Position numbers and translations under genes: made by a program
The notes under the pieces: generated by a model
Seen by the model: only the letters and a program-made list of their open reading frames with translations
The model's database searches: none
What the model was told of the DNA's origin: nothing
NCBI GenBank assembly: GCA_020859745.1
Contig: JAJBVQ010000226.1
Coordinates: 1-6,449, forward strand
From: Rikenellaceae bacterium
Lineage (GTDB): Bacteria; Bacteroidota; Bacteroidia; Bacteroidales; Rikenellaceae
DNA length: 6,449 nt
Reading direction: 5' to 3'
In this document: positions 1 to 4,728 of the stretch, piece by piece
Layout of the letters: every line of letters starts with the position of its first letter
Numbering within the stretch: the first letter of the stretch is position 1

Positions 1-582
1 GTGTTGAATGACCTGACTTTTTACGCGCGGCAGGGAGTCATTCCGGTTGCCCGATTGCAATGGTTCTACGAACAGCTGACCCCGGAGAACAAAGCGTCGT
101 TAGAGGGGGAATCAATCGCCTGGGCAATCGATCCGCCGCATGTGCCGCAGGTGGGTGAGCCGTTCGGGGATATTGCGGGAACCGATACGACTGGACAAGC
201 ATGCAAGCTCTCGGACTATGCCGGGAAGGGAAAATATGTACTGCTGGACTTTTGGAGCGTGGGTTGCGGGCCGTGCCATGCAGCGTTTCCGCAGATGAAA
301 GAGATTTACAGAAAATACGGCGACCGGCTGGAGATCGTCGGGGTCAGCCTGGACGCGAACAAGGATCAGTGGCGCGACGTGGTACAGTGGAAAGAGCTGC
401 CGTGGAAACATATCTCGGACGGCAAGGGGAATTTCGGAGGAGCGTACATGCTGTACCGGATCGAGGCGATGCCGACCTATGTACTGATCGACCCGCAGGG
501 CAGGATCGTCGAGCGGTGGTATCCCGGACAGGGCGATTTCCAAAGCCGGATGATCGAGCCCTATCTGGACAAACAATCATAA
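1..582 (+). CDS. TlpA/ResA-like thioredoxin-fold protein, C-terminal part (5' end cut by window)
   Basis: The frame is open from the first base and the GTG there is probably not the true start, so this is the C-terminal 193 residues of a longer protein. Residues 1-45 look like the end of a helical region; residues 50-190 form a thioredoxin-like domain of the TlpA/AhpC-TSA type. Visible marks are the strand VLLDFW, the active site CGPC (C89-G90-P91-C92) followed by HAAFP, the segment EIVGVSLDAN, and the cis-proline loop AMPTY (P158). Family knowledge: such domains are periplasmic thiol-disulfide reductases, and in Bacteroidetes they often sit behind an N-terminal DUF4369 domain, which would lie upstream of this window; that part is inference. 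The next gene starts 33 bp downstream on the same strand and is a paralog (shared SDYAGK...GKY pattern), so they are probably an operon. The substrate is unknown. Confidence 0.88.
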   Translation: MLNDLTFYARQGVIPVARLQWFYEQLTPENKASLEGESIAWAIDPPHVPQVGEPFGDIAGTDTTGQACKLSDYAGKGKYVLLDFWSVGCGPCHAAFPQMKEIYRKYGDRLEIVGVSLDANKDQWRDVVQWKELPWKHISDGKGNFGGAYMLYRIEAMPTYVLIDPQGRIVERWYPGQGDFQSRMIEPYLDKQS

Positions 583-615
583 AGGAAACTACTAACCAAT
601 AACATATAATGACCT

Positions 616-1155
616 ATGCTGAAAAGAAAACTCTTCCTCTCGCTGGCGCTGGGGGCGTTCTGCGCTTTCGCCGCCGCTCCGGCCTCGGGCCAGGAACCGG
701 CCGGGACTGTCAAAACGGGCGATAAACTGTATGATGTGGAGGTGCACGACACCGAAGGCAACTACTCGTACCTGTCGGATTATGCCGGCAAGGACGGCAA
801 ATACCTGCTGGTGCTTTTCTGGACTTCGAACTGCCCGCGGTGCCACGCCTCGTTCCCGGAGGTGGTTAAGTATGCGGAACGGTATGCCGATTCGCTGGCG
901 GTAGTGGGCGTGATGCTGAGCGACAACCACGACGGCTGGATGGAGATGTACCAATACCGCAAGCCGTTCGAGTGGCCGAACCTGTCGGACGGTGAGCTGC
1001 TCAAAGACGGCGCGGCGGTGCCGTACGGAATCGGGCTCTACCCTACTTTCGTGCTGGTGGAACCGAAGGAGAACAAAATCGTGCGGATGTGGAGCGGTTT
1101 CAAGCTGGACAAATTCCAATCGGAAATGCAACCCTATTTCGCACCGATAAAATAA
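616..1155 (+). CDS. Exported thioredoxin-like protein with CPRC active site
   Basis: A complete 179-residue protein. Residues 1 to about 25 are a signal peptide (basic MLKRK, then a hydrophobic stretch, then small residues APASG), so it acts in the periplasm or at the outer face of the inner membrane. The rest is a single TlpA-like domain: strand YLLVLFW, active site C73-P74-R75-C76 followed by HASFP, segment LAVVGVMLSDN, and the cis-proline loop LYPTF (P143). It resembles the C-terminal domain of the preceding gene in length, spacing and the SDYAGK/DGKY segment, which suggests tandem duplication. The CPRC dipeptide differs from the neighbour's CGPC; in this fold those residues tune redox potential, so the two may have different partners (inference). 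The ATG at 616 is preferred because it gives a proper signal peptide; no strong Shine-Dalgarno is visible, as usual in this phylum. No separate promoter was seen in the 33-bp gap. Confidence 0.92.
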   Translation: MLKRKLFLSLALGAFCAFAAAPASGQEPAGTVKTGDKLYDVEVHDTEGNYSYLSDYAGKDGKYLLVLFWTSNCPRCHASFPEVVKYAERYADSLAVVGVMLSDNHDGWMEMYQYRKPFEWPNLSDGELLKDGAAVPYGIGLYPTFVLVEPKENKIVRMWSGFKLDKFQSEMQPYFAPIK

Positions 1156-1176
1156 CGGATCCTTTATTTGCATACT

Positions 1177-1235
1177 GTTCTTTCGGTTTGAGGGGAGACT
1201 GCCGCTTTCTTGAAAGAAAGACGGCACCAAAGAAC
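1177..1235. other. Compound hairpin, possible transcription end structure
   Basis: The outer arms gttctttcggt (1177-1187) and accaaagaac (1226-1235) pair with one bulged base. Nested inside are gccgctttct (1201-1210) and agaaagacggc (1215-1225), which pair with one bulge around a tgaa tetraloop. It begins 22 bases after the stop of the upstream gene, where a terminator or 3' stabilising hairpin would sit. It lacks the T-run of a classical intrinsic terminator, so that role is inferred from position only. Confidence 0.4.
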
Positions 1236-1277
1236 TTTCAGATAGCTGCGCTACTCTTCAGGCTCCGCAAGCCTTAA

Positions 1278-1342
1278 TGTAATGATATGAGTAGGGCCGG
1301 TAAGGTAATCAACACCATAGCGGCCCTACTCATATCATTACA
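1278..1342. repeat. Perfect 22-bp inverted repeat with 21-bp spacer
   Basis: Bases 1278-1299 are the exact reverse complement of 1321-1342, and 21 unrelated bases lie between (1300-1320). The ends read tgtaatga...tcattaca, so the element starts with TG and ends with CA, as many transposon termini do. No target-site duplication is visible in the flanks. In RNA it would form a 22-bp stem with a 21-base loop. It could be a bidirectional terminator, a miniature element made of two joined terminal repeats, or a regulatory hairpin. No T-run follows either arm. Confidence 0.75.
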
Positions 1343-1543
1343 ACCGGGGTATCCGGCAGGCTCAAGAGATGCGCAAGCATCTCAAAAAGTTTTTCTGGTT
1401 CTCGCTAACTGCGCTGCGCTTGTTTTCCTCGCGCTAGCTCGCCATAGTCCGCGAGCGGCCTCTGGACAAGCAACGCTGCTCGGTTGTTCACAAAGAGAAC
1501 GGTTGCCTCCAACCCGATGAAAAGCGTACAAATAAATGATCGC

Positions 1544-2413
1544 TTAAAGCGGGAGTCGGATATAGACCGGCAGGTGGTCGCTGATTGTCCGATCCGGATA
1601 GCCCCGGAAACGTCCAGCCGCCGTCAGCATCCAGTGCCGGACGAAAACCCGCGCATCGCCCGAAGGTTTCAGGTTCAGCACGAAAATGTTGTCATACATC
1701 AGCCACGTGTCCCGCCACGCGTAGGAGCCGACCCCCTTGCGGTGCGGTTCCGCCGTCAGGCAGCGCAGGCCGCCTAAGTTGCGGCGTACCAGCTTCGAAG
1801 CAGGATTGTCGTTCAGGTCGCCCATCACCACCACGCCCGTTTCCGGAGCCTCGTGCGTCGCCATCTCCCCCAGCCGGGCCGCGATCATCTCCCGCTGCCG
1901 CGTCGCCCGGTTGTAACCGCCCCGCCGCGAAGGCAGGTGGACGGCATAGACCGCCAGCTTCCTGTCGGTGCCCGTTACAGAAAATTCGGCCCGCAGGATG
2001 TCGCGAGTGGGGTGCCCAGCCGGGAACCGGATCGGTTCGGAATTGAGGGGCGCGACCCGGTCGGAACGGTACAGCAGGCCCACGTCGATGCCGCGGCTGT
2101 CCGGCGAGTTGTAATGGATAAAGCGGTACGGAACGGTGTCGAGCGGCGGGGTGGCCAACAGGTCGCGCAAGACGTCCGCATTTTCGACCTCGCACAGCGC
2201 GATGATGTCCGGGGCCAGTTCGCCGATCACACGCGCAAGGTTAGCCGTTTTGAGCCGGTACGCTTCCAGCGTGGGTACCATGTCGCGGATGCCCGGGTCG
2301 TTGATCGTGTCGAACAGGTTGCAGACGTTGTAGGTGGCGACCGTGAGGCCGCTTTTTTGCGCCGGGGCGGTGAGGGGGATGATAAGGAAAATCAAGGTAA
2401 GGATCGGGCGCAT
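1544..2413 (-). CDS. Secreted endonuclease/exonuclease/phosphatase (EEP) family protein
   Basis: A complete 289-residue protein. Residues 1-19 (MRPILTLIFLIIPLTAPAQ) are a signal peptide, so it works outside the cytoplasm. The EEP fold motifs follow in order: ATYNVCNLFD (N29), LCEVEN with metal-binding E75, RGIDVGLLYR (residues 107-116), VYAVHLPSR (H159), GDLNDNP (D199, N201) and the terminal SDHLPVY (D279, H280). All metal-binding and catalytic positions expected for the family look intact, so it should be an active Mg-dependent phosphodiesterase or phosphatase. The family includes DNases, sphingomyelinases and inositol-phosphate phosphatases; the substrate cannot be read from sequence. In Bacteroidetes, secreted relatives are usually annotated only as endonuclease/exonuclease/phosphatase family. 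It is transcribed alone, convergent to the thioredoxin pair and divergent from the repeat block. The ATG at 2413 is supported by the signal peptide and by a -7-like element 20 bases upstream. Confidence 0.92.
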   Translation of the reverse strand: MRPILTLIFLIIPLTAPAQKSGLTVATYNVCNLFDTINDPGIRDMVPTLEAYRLKTANLARVIGELAPDIIALCEVENADVLRDLLATPPLDTVPYRFIHYNSPDSRGIDVGLLYRSDRVAPLNSEPIRFPAGHPTRDILRAEFSVTGTDRKLAVYAVHLPSRRGGYNRATRQREMIAARLGEMATHEAPETGVVVMGDLNDNPASKLVRRNLGGLRCLTAEPHRKGVGSYAWRDTWLMYDNIFVLNLKPSGDARVFVRHWMLTAAGRFRGYPDRTISDHLPVYIRLPL

Positions 2414-2432
2414 TTCCGTGTGCTTTCAGAAT

Positions 2433-2440
2433 GAAAGATA
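2433..2440 (-). promoter_or_regulatory. Candidate -7 element for the EEP gene
   Basis: On the minus strand this reads TATCTTTC, seven of eight matches to the Bacteroidetes -7 consensus TAnnTTTG. It lies 20 bases upstream of the ATG at 2413, which would give a short leader. No clear -33 TTTG was found at the usual spacing, so the call rests on the -7 match and the position. Confidence 0.45.
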
Positions 2441-2468
2441 CAAAAAAGGCACACGACTCAGAAAACTT

Positions 2469-2581
2469 ATCCCCTAGAGGCACAGCGAGCGCCCACACAG
2501 CAGAAGCTCCGAGCGTGTGCCAGGTGTGGCAACGCAGGGAGCTGCTGTGTTATTTAGAAGTTTCGCTGTTTTCTAGGGGAT
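2469..2581. repeat. 113-bp long imperfect hairpin element
   Basis: The sequence folds back on itself over its full length. Paired segments from outside in: atcccctaga 2469-2478 with tctaggggat 2572-2581; acagcga 2482-2488 with tcgctgt 2563-2569; acacagca 2495-2502 with tgctgtgt 2543-2550; gctcc 2506-2510 with ggagc 2538-2542; gcgt 2513-2516 with acgc 2532-2535; tgcca 2518-2522 with tggca 2527-2531 around a ggtg loop. That is 39 base pairs with an asymmetric internal bubble (2489-2494 against 2551-2562). It sits upstream of the EEP gene. It could be a small structured RNA, a MITE-like element or a single-strand-folding recombination site. I do not recognise the family, and no flanking target duplication is visible. 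Confidence 0.6.
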
Positions 2582-2607
2582 CTCGTACGGTAAGAACGTT
2601 TTGTTTC

Positions 2608-2680
2608 GGCCCGGAGCCAGCGAGGGCGCATTTGAGCGTAGCGAATTTTGCAGCCCTACGCCTGGGGTGGCTCCGGGCTG
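2608..2680 (+). repeat. Hairpin module, copy in unit 1
   Basis: The arms gcccggagcca (2609-2619) and tggctccgggc (2668-2678) are exact reverse complements, 11 bp, separated by a 48-base core (2620-2667). A second copy with the same arms lies at 3249-3316, where the core is in the opposite orientation. The stretch 2649-2680 matches the reverse complement of 3249-3280 at 30 of 32 positions. Confidence 0.7.
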
Positions 2681-2713
2681 TCCGCTGACGCGGGAACCTG
2701 CGCAACTCTTTGC
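2654..2713 (+). repeat. Direct repeat, first copy
   Basis: It contains ccctacgcctggggtgg (2654-2670), the 20-mer cgggctgtccgctgacgcgg (2674-2693), and a less conserved tail ending in ctttgc (2694-2713). The second copy at 2864-2994 carries the same three parts. The 20-mer is identical in both, and the tail matches at 16 of 20 positions. Confidence 0.7.
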
Positions 2714-2722
2714 TAAAGAGTT
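2704..2722. repeat. Perfect 8-bp hairpin inside unit 1
   Basis: aactcttt (2704-2711) pairs fully with aaagagtt (2715-2722) around a gct loop. The matching place in unit 2 has a different short inverted repeat (ggccgttggcc, 2995-3005), so the fold at this position may be kept while the sequence changed. Downstream in unit 1 follow further small stems: ccgca 2732-2736 with tgcgg 2740-2744, and atcgc 2759-2763 with gcgat 2768-2772. Confidence 0.5.
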
Positions 2723-2776
2723 CGGCTTTGACCGCAGCCTGCGGACGGTATGCAATGGATCGCGTGAGCGATTTAT

Positions 2777-2829
2777 TGCGGGCCTCCGCGGGGGGAGGCT
2801 GCGGCCCGCCCGCTGGCGCGGGATATTTT
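2777..2829 (+). repeat. Unit 1 end module: GC-rich hairpin plus tatttt
   Basis: It starts with tgcgggcctccgc (2777-2789) and ends with a 22-base segment (2802-2823) identical to 3099-3120. The last part folds as cccgc (2809-2813), loop tggc, gcggg (2818-2822), followed by atatttt. The same hairpin occurs at 3106-3119 and 3341-3354. A short GC stem followed by an AT-rich tail resembles a weak intrinsic terminator, but the T-run is interrupted. Confidence 0.6.
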
Positions 2830-2863
2830 GATGAACAAATAAGCTGCTTTCTTCCGATTATAA

Positions 2864-2994
2864 CCCTATGCCTGGGGTGGGTTGCCCTTCGGGCTTCCTC
2901 CTTGCGCCTCGGCCATTTAGGCGAGCCTAATGGCAACTCGGCTGCACGTCGGTTCGGGCTGTCCGCTGACGCGGTAGCCTACGCAAATCTTTGC
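2864..2994 (+). repeat. Direct repeat, second copy, with internal insertion
   Basis: It begins with ccctatgcctggggtgg (2864-2880) and resumes with the identical 20-mer cgggctgtccgctgacgcgg at 2955-2974, then a tail ending ctttgc at 2994. Relative to the first copy about 70 bases are inserted. These carry outer arms gttgcc (2881-2886) and ggcaac (2932-2937) and an inner stem gccc-ttc-gggc (2884-2894); the two overlap, so they are alternative folds. Confidence 0.6.
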
Positions 2995-3044
2995 GGCCGT
3001 TGGCCGTTCTGCTGACCTACCGACCGAGATATGCTATGCCTTAC

Positions 3045-3120
3045 TGCGGGCCTCCGCAATTGGCGAAGTAAACTCCCGGATCGAGTGCCGAGCGGCACCG
3101 GCCCGCCCGCTGGCGCGGGA
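3045..3120 (+). repeat. Unit 2 end module with the conserved GC-rich hairpin
   Basis: It contains tgcgggcctccgc (3045-3057), as in unit 1, and the 22-base segment 3099-3120 identical to 2802-2823, with stem cccgc (3106-3110) and gcggg (3115-3119). It is followed by atgtataatc rather than tatttt, so this copy lacks the terminator-like tail. Confidence 0.6.
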
Positions 3121-3230
3121 ATGTATAATCAGGTAGTTGGCAGACTTCAACTTGCGTTCAGTCCCCATTGGTTGCCGACTTTACGGCCAACAGTCGCAAA
3201 TGCCACTCGCTGGCTGCGGTTATGTTATCC

Positions 3231-3248
3231 GGTGGCCTAAAGGCCACC
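3231..3248. repeat. Short perfect palindromic hairpin
   Basis: ggtggcc (3231-3237) pairs with ggccacc (3242-3248) around taaa. It directly abuts the inverted hairpin module at 3249-3316 and probably belongs to the same repeat unit. Confidence 0.55.
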
Positions 3249-3361
3249 CAGCCCGGAGCCACCCCCGGAGTAGGGCTGCACTCGCGATGCTCGTTTTGCC
3301 TCCGCTGGCTCCGGGCCGCACGGTCTGACCGCAAAATTCACCCGCTGGCGCGGGGTATTTT
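3249..3361 (+). repeat. Unit 3: hairpin module with inverted core, plus end hairpin
   Basis: The arms gcccggagcca (3251-3261) and tggctccgggc (3306-3316) are identical to those at 2609-2619 and 2668-2678. The 44-base core between them (3262-3305) matches the unit 1 core only as its reverse complement. Downstream, cccgc (3341-3345), tggc, gcggg (3350-3354) and then gtatttt repeat the end hairpin of unit 1. The middle modules of units 1 and 2 are missing here. Confidence 0.65.
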
Positions 3362-3369
3362 CCGGTAGA

Positions 3370-3377
3370 CAAATATA
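3370..3377 (-). promoter_or_regulatory. Candidate -7 element firing into the repeat block
   Basis: On the minus strand this reads TATATTTG, a full match to TAnnTTTG. It would start transcription leftward through unit 3. No -33 TTTG is visible at the right spacing, and an AT-rich 8-mer can match by chance, so this is weak. Confidence 0.25.
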
Positions 3378-3479
3378 ACTATTTTTTTACTTCCCGGATG
3401 CGAATTGCCAAGATGGAGGGCGGGTACTGTTGTATCTGTCCGAAATTGTTTTTCCAAGCGACCGGCTAAACTCCTTATT

Positions 3480-3528
3480 AGATATTTATCTATACAATTA
3501 TAGATTATTATAATCTATATAAATATCT
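3480..3528. repeat. AT-rich nested palindrome
   Basis: The outer arms agatatttat (3480-3489) and ataaatatct (3519-3528) are exact reverse complements. Inside is a 21-base palindrome (3499-3519) with 10-bp arms around one central T. The stretch is almost pure A+T in otherwise GC-rich DNA and lies about 40 bp upstream of the -7 element at 3569. It could be an operator, an upstream activating site or a recombination target. Just downstream, gggaag (3534-3539) and cttccc (3542-3547) form another small inverted repeat. Confidence 0.6.
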
Positions 3529-3568
3529 GTATGGGGAAGGGCTTCCCTGCGAACTTCCCGAAAAATCG

Positions 3569-3576
3569 TATCTTTG
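3569..3576 (+). promoter_or_regulatory. -7 promoter element for the LPG-synthase-type gene
   Basis: TATCTTTG matches the Bacteroidetes -7 consensus TAnnTTTG at every fixed position. It lies 53 bases upstream of the ATG at 3630, giving an expected leader of roughly 45 bases with a small stem (gctcc 3590-3594 with ggagc 3600-3604). A -33 TTTG is not evident. Its place inside the longer open frame argues against translation starting at 3531. Confidence 0.65.
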
Positions 3577-3629
3577 CGCTTACGGCCCAGCTCCGGAGAG
3601 GAGCCGCCCGGCACCCTGAACGACCCTGC

Positions 3630-4694
3630 ATGGATAACAATACAGTCGGCCGCGTCCAGTGGTGGAAGATCGTCCTGCCCGTCCTTTTCGGGCTCGGCTT
3701 CGTGGCCTGGATGATCGCCCGCGACTTCGACCCCGCCATTTTCGAGCATATCCACTTATCGTGGCATGCCCTACTTTTCATCCTCGTCGCCTTCCTCTTT
3801 ATGGTCGGGCGCGACCTGGGATACATTATCCGCATCCGGCTTTTCAGCCGCGGCGAGCTAAGCTGGCGGCAGGCGTTCCGCATCATCATGCTTTGGGAGT
3901 TCACCTCCGCCGTCACCCCTTCGGCCATCGGGGGCACCAGCGTGGCCGTCGTCTTCGTCCACAAAGAGGGGATACCCGTGGGCAAAAGCGCTGCCATCGT
4001 GATGCTCACCTCGTTTTTCGACGAGCTTTATTTCGCCGTTATTTTCCCCATCGTTTTCTTTATCGTGGGCGGCGACCGGCTGTTCGAAGGGGCGATGGGC
4101 CACCAGCTGATGCTCTTCGCCACCATCGGCTACGGGCTGAAACTCGCCTACCTGCTGCTCCTGAGCTACGGGCTATTCCTCAATCCGCTGGGGCTGAAAT
4201 GGCTGATCGTCAAACTCTTTTCGCTGCCCTTGCTGCGCCGTTGGAGGCCCGGGGCGGTCAAGGCGGGAACGGACATCGTGCGCAGCGCCATCGAGATACG
4301 CCGCTACCGGCCGATGTTCTGGGTCAAGTCGTTCGCGGCGACCTTCCTGTCATGGAGTTCGCGCTATCTGGTGGCGAACGCGCTGTTTATGGCCTTTTTC
4401 ACCCTGAGCGACCATTTTCTGGTCTTCGCCCGGCAGCTGGCGATGTGGATCATGATGCTGGTGGCTCCGACGCCGGGCGGCAGCGGCTTCGCGGAGTATA
4501 TCTTCTCCAATTTCCTGAGCGACGTGATCCCTGTGGGAGCCTCGATACAGGTCGGGACGGCGGCGGTGATCGCCCTGCTGTGGCGGCTGGTGACCTATTA
4601 CCCCTACCTGATTATGGGGGTGGTGATCCTGCCGAAATGGCTGCGCCGCAGCTTCGGGAAAAAGGTCCCGGCAACGGCGCAGAAGGCCGATTAA
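3630..4694 (+). CDS. Lysylphosphatidylglycerol synthase transmembrane (LPG_synthase_TM / YbhN-like) family protein
   Basis: A 354-residue polytopic inner-membrane protein. Hydrophobic segments include residues 14-29, 46-60, 121-147, 158-182, 235-258, 266-280 and 306-335. Two family signatures are clear: WEFTSAVTPSAIGG (89-102) and APTPGGSGFAEYIF (279-292), the paired Pro-Gly motifs of LPG_synthase_TM (PF03706, formerly UPF0104). The family covers the flippase part of MprF and stand-alone proteins such as YbhN. This protein has no C-terminal aminoacyl-transferase domain, so it should not make lysyl-PG itself; lipid or polyprenyl transport is a guess. The frame is open from an ATG at 3531, but the -7 element at 3569-3576 lies inside that extension and its residues look unstructured, so I start at the ATG at 3630, right before the first membrane segment. 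The Na/Pi-type transporter follows after 34 bp. Confidence 0.9.
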   Translation: MDNNTVGRVQWWKIVLPVLFGLGFVAWMIARDFDPAIFEHIHLSWHALLFILVAFLFMVGRDLGYIIRIRLFSRGELSWRQAFRIIMLWEFTSAVTPSAIGGTSVAVVFVHKEGIPVGKSAAIVMLTSFFDELYFAVIFPIVFFIVGGDRLFEGAMGHQLMLFATIGYGLKLAYLLLLSYGLFLNPLGLKWLIVKLFSLPLLRRWRPGAVKAGTDIVRSAIEIRRYRPMFWVKSFAATFLSWSSRYLVANALFMAFFTLSDHFLVFARQLAMWIMMLVAPTPGGSGFAEYIFSNFLSDVIPVGASIQVGTAAVIALLWRLVTYYPYLIMGVVILPKWLRRSFGKKVPATAQKAD

Positions 4695-4698
4695 GTAT

Positions 4699-4706
4699 TA
4701 ATTTTG
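4699..4706 (+). promoter_or_regulatory. Candidate internal -7 element for the Na/Pi cotransporter gene
   Basis: TAATTTTG matches TAnnTTTG at every fixed position and starts five bases after the stop of the upstream gene, 22 bases before the ATG at 4729. It would give the transporter its own transcript with a leader of about 15 bases, besides read-through from the upstream gene. No -33 element was recognised; that region would lie inside the upstream coding sequence. Confidence 0.5.
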
Positions 4707-4728
4707 CCTGAAATAACCTCTCTTCCCG

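Larger units (their letters stand above)
1156..1543. other. Convergent gene-free gap
   Basis: This 388-bp stretch lies between the 3' ends of the thioredoxin-like gene and the minus-strand EEP gene. Short frames inside it have no recognisable domain and run through inverted repeats, so I do not call a gene. It contains a compound hairpin (1177-1235), a perfect 22-bp inverted repeat (1278-1342), and further short GC-rich stems such as ctcgcg 1428-1433 with cgcgag 1450-1455. No clear GC stem plus T-run terminator was found. The hairpins are the best candidates for ending transcription from both sides. Confidence 0.7.
2608..3377. repeat. Block of three related, hairpin-dense repeat units
   Basis: The block is built from recurring modules. 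Unit 1 (2608-2829) has a hairpin module, a ctgtccgctgacgcgg module, a tgcgggcctccgc module and an end hairpin followed by tatttt. Unit 2 (about 2864-3120) repeats the same modules in the same order, with a 60-70 base insertion (about 2881-2950) that has its own stems. Unit 3 (about 3231-3361) carries the hairpin module with its core inverted and the same end hairpin followed by tatttt. After the tails of units 1 and 3 the sequences still resemble each other up to acaaata (2834-2840 and 3369-3375). No coding sequence fits. REP/BIME-type elements, a MITE nest or repeated structured RNA genes are all possible. Confidence 0.65.
2414..3629. other. 1.2-kb divergent gene-free region rich in repeats
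   Basis: Between the divergently oriented EEP and LPG-synthase-type genes there is no frame with a recognisable protein. The short frames read low-complexity Arg/Pro/Ala/Gly strings that follow the GC-rich repeats, and frames on both strands overlap each other. From left to right it holds a minus-strand promoter candidate, a long imperfect hairpin (2469-2581), a block of related structured repeat units (2608-3377), an AT-rich palindrome (3480-3528) and a plus-strand promoter (3569-3576). In 3378-3479 I see nothing specific. Confidence 0.8.

Noticed and set aside
616..700. Lipoprotein signal in the second thioredoxin-like protein (cysteine at residue 16)
   Set aside because: The residues before it are LGAF, with Phe at -1, which does not fit a lipobox; an ordinary signal peptide fits better.
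1278..1342. Invertible promoter of the Bacteroides phase-variation type
   Set aside because: The spacer is only 21 bp, too short to hold a promoter and shorter than usual invertible segments, and both flanking genes point toward it with their 3' ends.
1287..1520. 77-residue frame starting inside the perfect inverted repeat
   Set aside because: It runs through the repeat and low-complexity text with no recognisable motif or ribosome-binding context.
1853..2434. Long plus-strand open frame opposite the EEP gene
   Set aside because: It is a shadow of the minus-strand gene, which has intact catalytic motifs and a signal peptide.
2940..3000. tRNA-like ggttcgg segment
   Set aside because: No cloverleaf with acceptor and anticodon stems could be formed around it.
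2608..3361. CRISPR array
   Set aside because: Repeated modules are few, unequal in length and spacing, and one is inverted; there are no regular 20-40 bp spacers.
2431..3368. Several overlapping short open frames (for example 2431-2688, 2601-2831, 2710-3015, 3031-3240, 3137-3328, 3168-3368) as possible small proteins
   Set aside because: They overlap each other in different frames, follow the GC-rich repeats, read as low-complexity Arg/Pro/Ala/Gly text and show no domain, signal peptide or start context.
3659..4711. Second long plus-strand frame inside the LPG-synthase-type gene
   Set aside because: It is an Arg/His/Pro-rich out-of-frame shadow caused by high GC; the other frame has the family motifs and membrane segments.
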